Assembly (NCBI GenBank): GCA_037157565.1
Contig: JAZHRO010000002.1
Coordinates: 78,728,001 to 78,792,000 of the forward strand
Direction of reading: 5' to 3'
Source: Thalassia testudinum
Taxonomy: Eukaryota > Streptophyta > Magnoliopsida > Alismatales > Hydrocharitaceae
Length of the DNA: 64,000 nt
Each line of letters starts with the position of its first letter. Positions within the stretch are counted from its first letter, which is position 1. This document shows, piece by piece, positions 59,886-64,000 of this stretch. Below the pieces are notes generated by a model, which worked only from the letters and a program-made list of their open reading frames with translations, was not told where the DNA came from and searched no databases. Position numbers and translations under genes: made by a program.

Positions 59886-61245
59886 CCCCCATGCTTATCT
59901 TTTGTTAGTCCCTAGCAAAACTATATGCTATTTATAAACAGAATTAGGATAAAATTACTTGGCCAATAGTTATTTCTCAACACTAAGAAATTTCTACTAA
60001 AGACCTAAACGACAGAGACTCAACAGCACCCAGGTCTCTACCAAAATGCAGACCGCCCAAGCCCTTGCCTCATTTAAAAGCAAATACAATTTTTTTTCTT
60101 TCTTTTTCTTCTTTTCTAATTTTTTGGGGTTTTTGAGTTTAGAGTTTCAGGGTATCTTTCTACGGCTACCCAACCCACCTAAGACTCGAAAATAACTCTA
60201 AGTTCTAAGCATCTTTTTGTGTGAATGTGATAAACTCACTGATTGGCAAGCAGAACAGACTTAAGGTTTCTACACTCCTAGGTGACCTTGAAAAGAAATT
60301 CTACCTAAAGGTGTATCTATCTGACCGATAGCTTTCTTTCTACTTTTTATTTTTATGGGGTCAGCACAAGGGCGAACCTAGTGTATATCTCCCTGGCTTA
60401 TTCTACTTTCCCACTTCTTTTTAAGTGTTTGGAATTAAATGTGCATTTCATGAGCTCGGTTCTGGACAACCAGCTAATGGGTTGTTACCCACAACAACTT
60501 GCTAGCCATACTCGTGTGGTGAAGTGTGGCTTATTGATTTTTTTCTTCTTTTCTATTTCTCTTTTTTTTTTTTTTGAGTACGTGACTTCCCTAATCTAAG
60601 TTTACCTAAAGGTAGCAAAAAGAGAACGGTCGTGTGGTTGGGCTTTGGACAACCGGCCAATGGGCTATACCCACGATAACTTGTTAGCCGTACCACCCTA
60701 GAAGGTTCATTAGCTACCCAATTTCCATTAAAATCATTGAAAAGTGAGTCAGTGCAAATAGTATATAGATGCTTAGACTAGAAGTCCCCTCAAATAAGAG
60801 AGCAAGTTGATAAACCGTGTATTTATCAGGCCAACTTTTTTAACCAATTAGAAATTAATTTTCGAATGATGAGGACTCGAGAATCAAGTTCACATTTTAG
60901 TGGACACCCAGGCTAATTAAGCTCGAAGACTTAAAGGGTCTAAGTGTTCAGGTCTTATTGTATCATTTCCTAAAATTGATAAATTTCTAAAACCCAAGTT
61001 CTTTTTTCCTAATTTAATTTTTAATTTTTTTTAAATAAAGGGAAAAATAAGGGAAATTTATAAGAAATCCATAGAGCTGACAATATGATTCAGAAATGAA
61101 TCCACCCCCATTCCTACCTTATGCAATGTCCTCATTGCAACTAAAAGGCAAGAGAAAAGGGTAGAATGAAGAAATTATCACCTGTATTCTATGATGCTCT
61201 AATCAGCTCTTAAGTCAGACTGTACAAATGCTGAGTTTAGTGCCA
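59886..61245 (-). other. element F 3' noncoding region
   Basis: Non-coding. PPT-like CCCCCATGC at the LTR edge, T-rich tract at 60091-60125 and 60540-60575, and sequence 60131-60460 that recurs at 62766-63090. The pair CAATGGGC/TACCCACRA-like words at 60474-60500 and 60655-60680 marks a further short repeat (CAACCxGCxAATGGG). TGCAATGTCCTCATTGCA hairpin at 61122-61140. ORF 60381-60599 not credible. Confidence 0.6.
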
Positions 61246-62760
61246 TCAGCTAGGTGGGGTCCAACCAAAGAAGTCAGATCAAGGTCAAAGCAACCTTGTC
61301 TGAGATGGGTTCTGGGATAACATAGTCAACATAAGGTTTTAGACGTTGTCCGTTGACCTTAAAAGAGTTACCCATCTTTGGGTCAGATATCTAGGAAAGA
61401 TCAGAGGGGCTTGATTAGCCATATATCCAGGATTAGAAGAAGCAGAAGGACCATGCTCAACCACCTGAGCATGTGTGTGTAGGTCCCTCAAATTCCCATA
61501 CCCTTGGGCTCGATTGCACTAATTTTGTATGTTACGAATGTTGGGTACGAGTTGAGATGGCAGAGGTCCAGGCAGACGGGTATTAGCAACGAGTCTGGAT
61601 TGCAAGTTGTCTAGTGAGGTTTTCATTTGTTGCATGAGCTGTAGCATGGATCCTTGCATTTTCACCATCTAATGGTTCAAATTAGCCTACCCTGTGGGTT
61701 GATGGGCATTCCATGTTGGTTGATTGACCTGATTAGGGGGCAGTTGAGTGAATACATGACCTTGACCCATTGGTCTTTGCGGTGCATAATTGCTCGGTTA
61801 GATTTGGGTCTACTGCCTAGGGTTTTTTCAGGAGAAGTTAAGGTGGTTCCTCCAACTTGAGTTATAGGAATTAGAATATGGGTTGGACCTAACATTCTCT
61901 TATACAGCATACACATCCTCATAGGGTGAGGATGGTGCGAAAGAAGGAAAAGGATAAGAGAAATTGGAATCAAAGGCCCCAGTTTGGAACTCGTGGGGTT
62001 TCAAGTAATGTTGGCTCACAGGTTGAGTCACTTCCAATTGATTTACAAACTCCCATCCAGTAGGAGCTCATGAAGAATGGAATCCTGAATTCTGGGATTG
62101 AGTGGATCTAGAAGTATTTGTAGAGTTTACTCTTCCATTCTTTTAGCAACCAGGACCACTTTATCAAGTTTATTGCAAATCAATTACATATCAAATGAAC
62201 GAGATTCGTGGACCTCATTAACATTCGATTTGAGTTACTGGGACCGATTGAAAGTGTTTGTAGAGGCATGATTAATAGAATTCTCACTCATTTCCTCAAA
62301 TAAATCATGTGCACTATCTGCATCCTTGTTGAGGAAATTGCCTCCGCAAGAAGCGTCCACGTGGTTATGGAGTTGCTTAGTCAACCCGTGATAAAAGATT
62401 TGCATGAGTTACCATTTCGGTACCTTGTGGTGTGGACACTTCCGCAACAGATCCTAGAATTGCTCTCAGGCACCATGAAGTGGTTCCCCTGGCCGCTGGA
62501 CGAAAGTAGTAATTGCCTGTCATAAGGCATTGGTACGTCCAACTAGGAATAATTTCTTTAGGAAGGCTGATTTAAGATCATTCCATGTAGCTATCGGCCA
62601 TCCAATAGTCTGGTACTAATGTGTGGCCTTATCCCTAAGAGAGTGGAGGAAAAGCCTCATGATCATATGCTCCTTGTCTACGTTTCGTGCTTTGGTGGTC
62701 TAGACCAAAGTGGTCAAGTCCTCCAAATGCTAAAACGGGTCTTCCAAATCCTTTGAAGGA
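61246..62760 (-). pseudogene. element F gag remnant fused to integrase tail
   Basis: On the - strand the gag domain is readable from about 62700 to 62180 (IATWNDLKSAFLKK, VGRTNAL, QRPGEPLHGA, RKCPHHKVPKW, DASCGGNF, EMSENSINHA), with stops. A Gln/Pro-rich tail follows to about 61410 (LPSQLVPNIRN). It then runs at about 61385-61400 directly into [19 protein letters not shown], the end of an integrase tail as in C (VNGQRLKPF). Protease, RT, RNase H and the integrase core are missing. Related to but diverged from C and D; no intact frame. Confidence 0.75.
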
Positions 62761-62763
62761 CTT

Positions 62764-63090
62764 TTCTTTTGAGTTTAGAGTTTCGGGGTAGCTTTCTACG
62801 ACTACCTAATCCACCCAAGCCTTGAAAAGAACTCTTAGTGCTAAGCATCTTTTTGTGAAACTGCGATAGACTCACTATCAGCAACTATAACAGACTTCAG
62901 GTTTCTATGCCCCTAGGTGACCTTGAAAAGGAATTTTGCCTAAAGGTGTATCTGTTTGATTGGTAGGTTTCTCCCTACTTTTTATTTTAATGGGGTTAAC
63001 ACAAGGGCGAACCCAGTGCATATCTCCCCAATTTATTCTACTTCCCTGCTTCTTCCTAAGTGTTTAGGAATTATTTGTGCATTCATGTGA
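62764..63090 (-). repeat. second copy of element F 3' noncoding sequence
   Basis: Direct repeat of about 60131-60460, same orientation (GAGTTTAGAGTTTC, CTAAGCATCTTTTTGTG, CCTAGGTGACCTTGAAAAG, AACACAAGGGCGAACC-like words in both). Joined to the gag N-terminal side, which is not its normal place. Confidence 0.75.
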
Positions 63091-63095
63091 GCTAG

Positions 63096-64000
63096 TGATG
63101 TGCATACATCTAAATAGCCAAAAATGTCTATTAATGCATGTTCTTAGTGTCATATTAGCATCATGTATTATAAATATTACATGACATGCATAATCATGCA
63201 TTTAAGTCAAATTGTATAAATTGTATAGTAATTGTCTCCTTTTTTGGTTAGGGACAAGGTGATTTTTAATCAGGGCTTCGAACGAAATATCCAACTGTAC
63301 GGATCTGATCAGGGCGACGACGGGAGTTCAACGACTCCAAGATTGCCTTGATCGGACATAGTTCGAGGAAGCCCAGAGATCAAGGGCCAAGATGGTGTCA
63401 ATCCGCACTTCAGATGACAAATCCGACCACACGGATGGGTTCGGATCGATGATCGCAGCCTAACAATGCAAAAATCGGCTCAATCCGACATCCGTGGCAC
63501 CTTCTACATGTCACAGAAGATGGACAACCATGTTGGCACCACGAGGCACCATCACAGCCACCCAAATCGGCCGCAGCACCGCTTCTCATCCTCTGAAGGT
63601 GTAGGCAAGGCAAGATCTGGGTCGTTGGATCTTGATCCAACAGCCACGGGTGCGCATGCTTAAAATGTAAGCATGACGAAGAACCGACCATAGAGTAGTG
63701 GTCAAGTGCCCTTGCGCAAGCGCGAGGCGCAGGTTCGACTTGCAATCAGAGGCACGGGCGCATTTTATCTCGACCATGCGATCAGCTGTGAACAGCCCAG
63801 ATCGCCCGATTGGGTGCACGCGCAATTGGATGCCTTGCCTCACACCCAATCGCACGTGCAGGCATGTGAAATTGAAGCAGGCGAGGAACGACCTGAGCTG
63901 TCCGATCTTGCGATCAGACGGTTGAGATTTCCTGGATGTGCACTTGGCGTTAAGGCACGAGAGAGGAAGAGGCGCGCGTGGCACGCGCATGTCACCCACG
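63096..64000 (+). repeat. inverted LTR of the solo-LTR family, cut by window end
   Basis: Starts TGATGTGCATACATC and is the reverse complement of the ends of the solo LTR and of the F LTR (for example 63095-63480 matches 59885-59490 inverted). So it is the 5' LTR of a + strand element, or an inverted solo LTR. It holds a tRNA-like module at 63696-63742. ORFs here (63410-63745, 63586-63999) lie in GC-rich LTR sequence and are not credible. Confidence 0.8.
63696..63742 (+). other. tRNA-like A/B-box module in inverted LTR
   Basis: TAGTGGTCAAGTG (63696-63708) resembles an A box and GGTTCGACTTG (63732-63742) a B box, 23 nt apart. D-arm and T-loop words are tRNA-like but there is no acceptor stem or CCA, so it is not a functional tRNA. 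Confidence 0.4.

Larger units (their letters stand above)
59886..63095 (-). mobile_element. element F interior: deleted gag-int element
   Basis: Interior of the - strand element whose 3' LTR is 52964-59885. It contains a 3' noncoding region (59886-61240) with PPT-like motifs at 59886-59897 and 61103-61116, an integrase C-terminal tail joined to a gag remnant (61246-62760), and a second copy of 3' noncoding sequence (62764-63090). Cut on the right by an inverted LTR at 63096; its 5' LTR and primer site are not in view. Confidence 0.7.

Overview
This window is repeat-derived DNA from a nuclear plant genome, most likely a flowering plant. The evidence is Ty3/gypsy polyproteins of the Athila type primed by tRNA-Asp, a Tat-type pol with an extra RNase H, a plant L1-type LINE, and long GC- and AT-heterogeneous LTRs. 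The species cannot be named. I see no intact host gene, rRNA, genuine tRNA gene or CRISPR array; nearly every base that can be explained belongs to a retroelement.

Left part (1-43224): a nest of four related Athila-like elements. Element A (+ strand, oldest) survives as an RNase H/integrase fragment (767-2387), a 3' noncoding region and a broken 3' LTR (3992-5904). Element B (- strand, 5905-43224) abuts it. B has two diverged LTRs, a decayed tRNA-Asp primer site and, in place of gag-pol, one acidic ORF of about 430 codons with no recognised retroviral domain. Element C (+ strand, 12446-39597) sits in the leader of B. Its gag-pol is broken by one TGA, its 3' LTR lacks the last ~13 bases, and it is flanked by a 259-bp direct duplication instead of a 5-bp one. 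Element D (- strand, 25266-38860) sits in the 3' LTR of C with a perfect GTAAG target duplication. D has nearly identical 2.7-kb LTRs and a gag-pol broken by one missing base. LTR divergence (B>C>D) agrees with the nesting order.

Middle part (43225-48190): AT-rich, non-coding, with microsatellites and one perfect hairpin; origin unknown.

Right part (48190-64000): a Tat-lineage pol remnant on the - strand (50930-52960) with a degraded coiled-coil ORF on the opposite strand beyond its 3' end. A solo LTR with perfect CATAC duplications lies between them. A second LTR of the same family (52964-59885) is split by a near-full-length L1 LINE (53198-58268, 17-bp target duplication). That LTR belongs to a - strand element (F) whose interior is a gag fragment joined directly to an integrase tail. 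F is cut at 63096 by an inverted LTR that runs off the window.

The most unusual points are: the non-autonomous element B and its ORF; a ~240-bp leader shared by B, C and D and overlapping the long duplication around C; a duplicated polypurine-tract module after pol; a U5 motif present in every LTR family here that resembles the T arm of the primer tRNA; and palindromes placed upstream of the TATA boxes.
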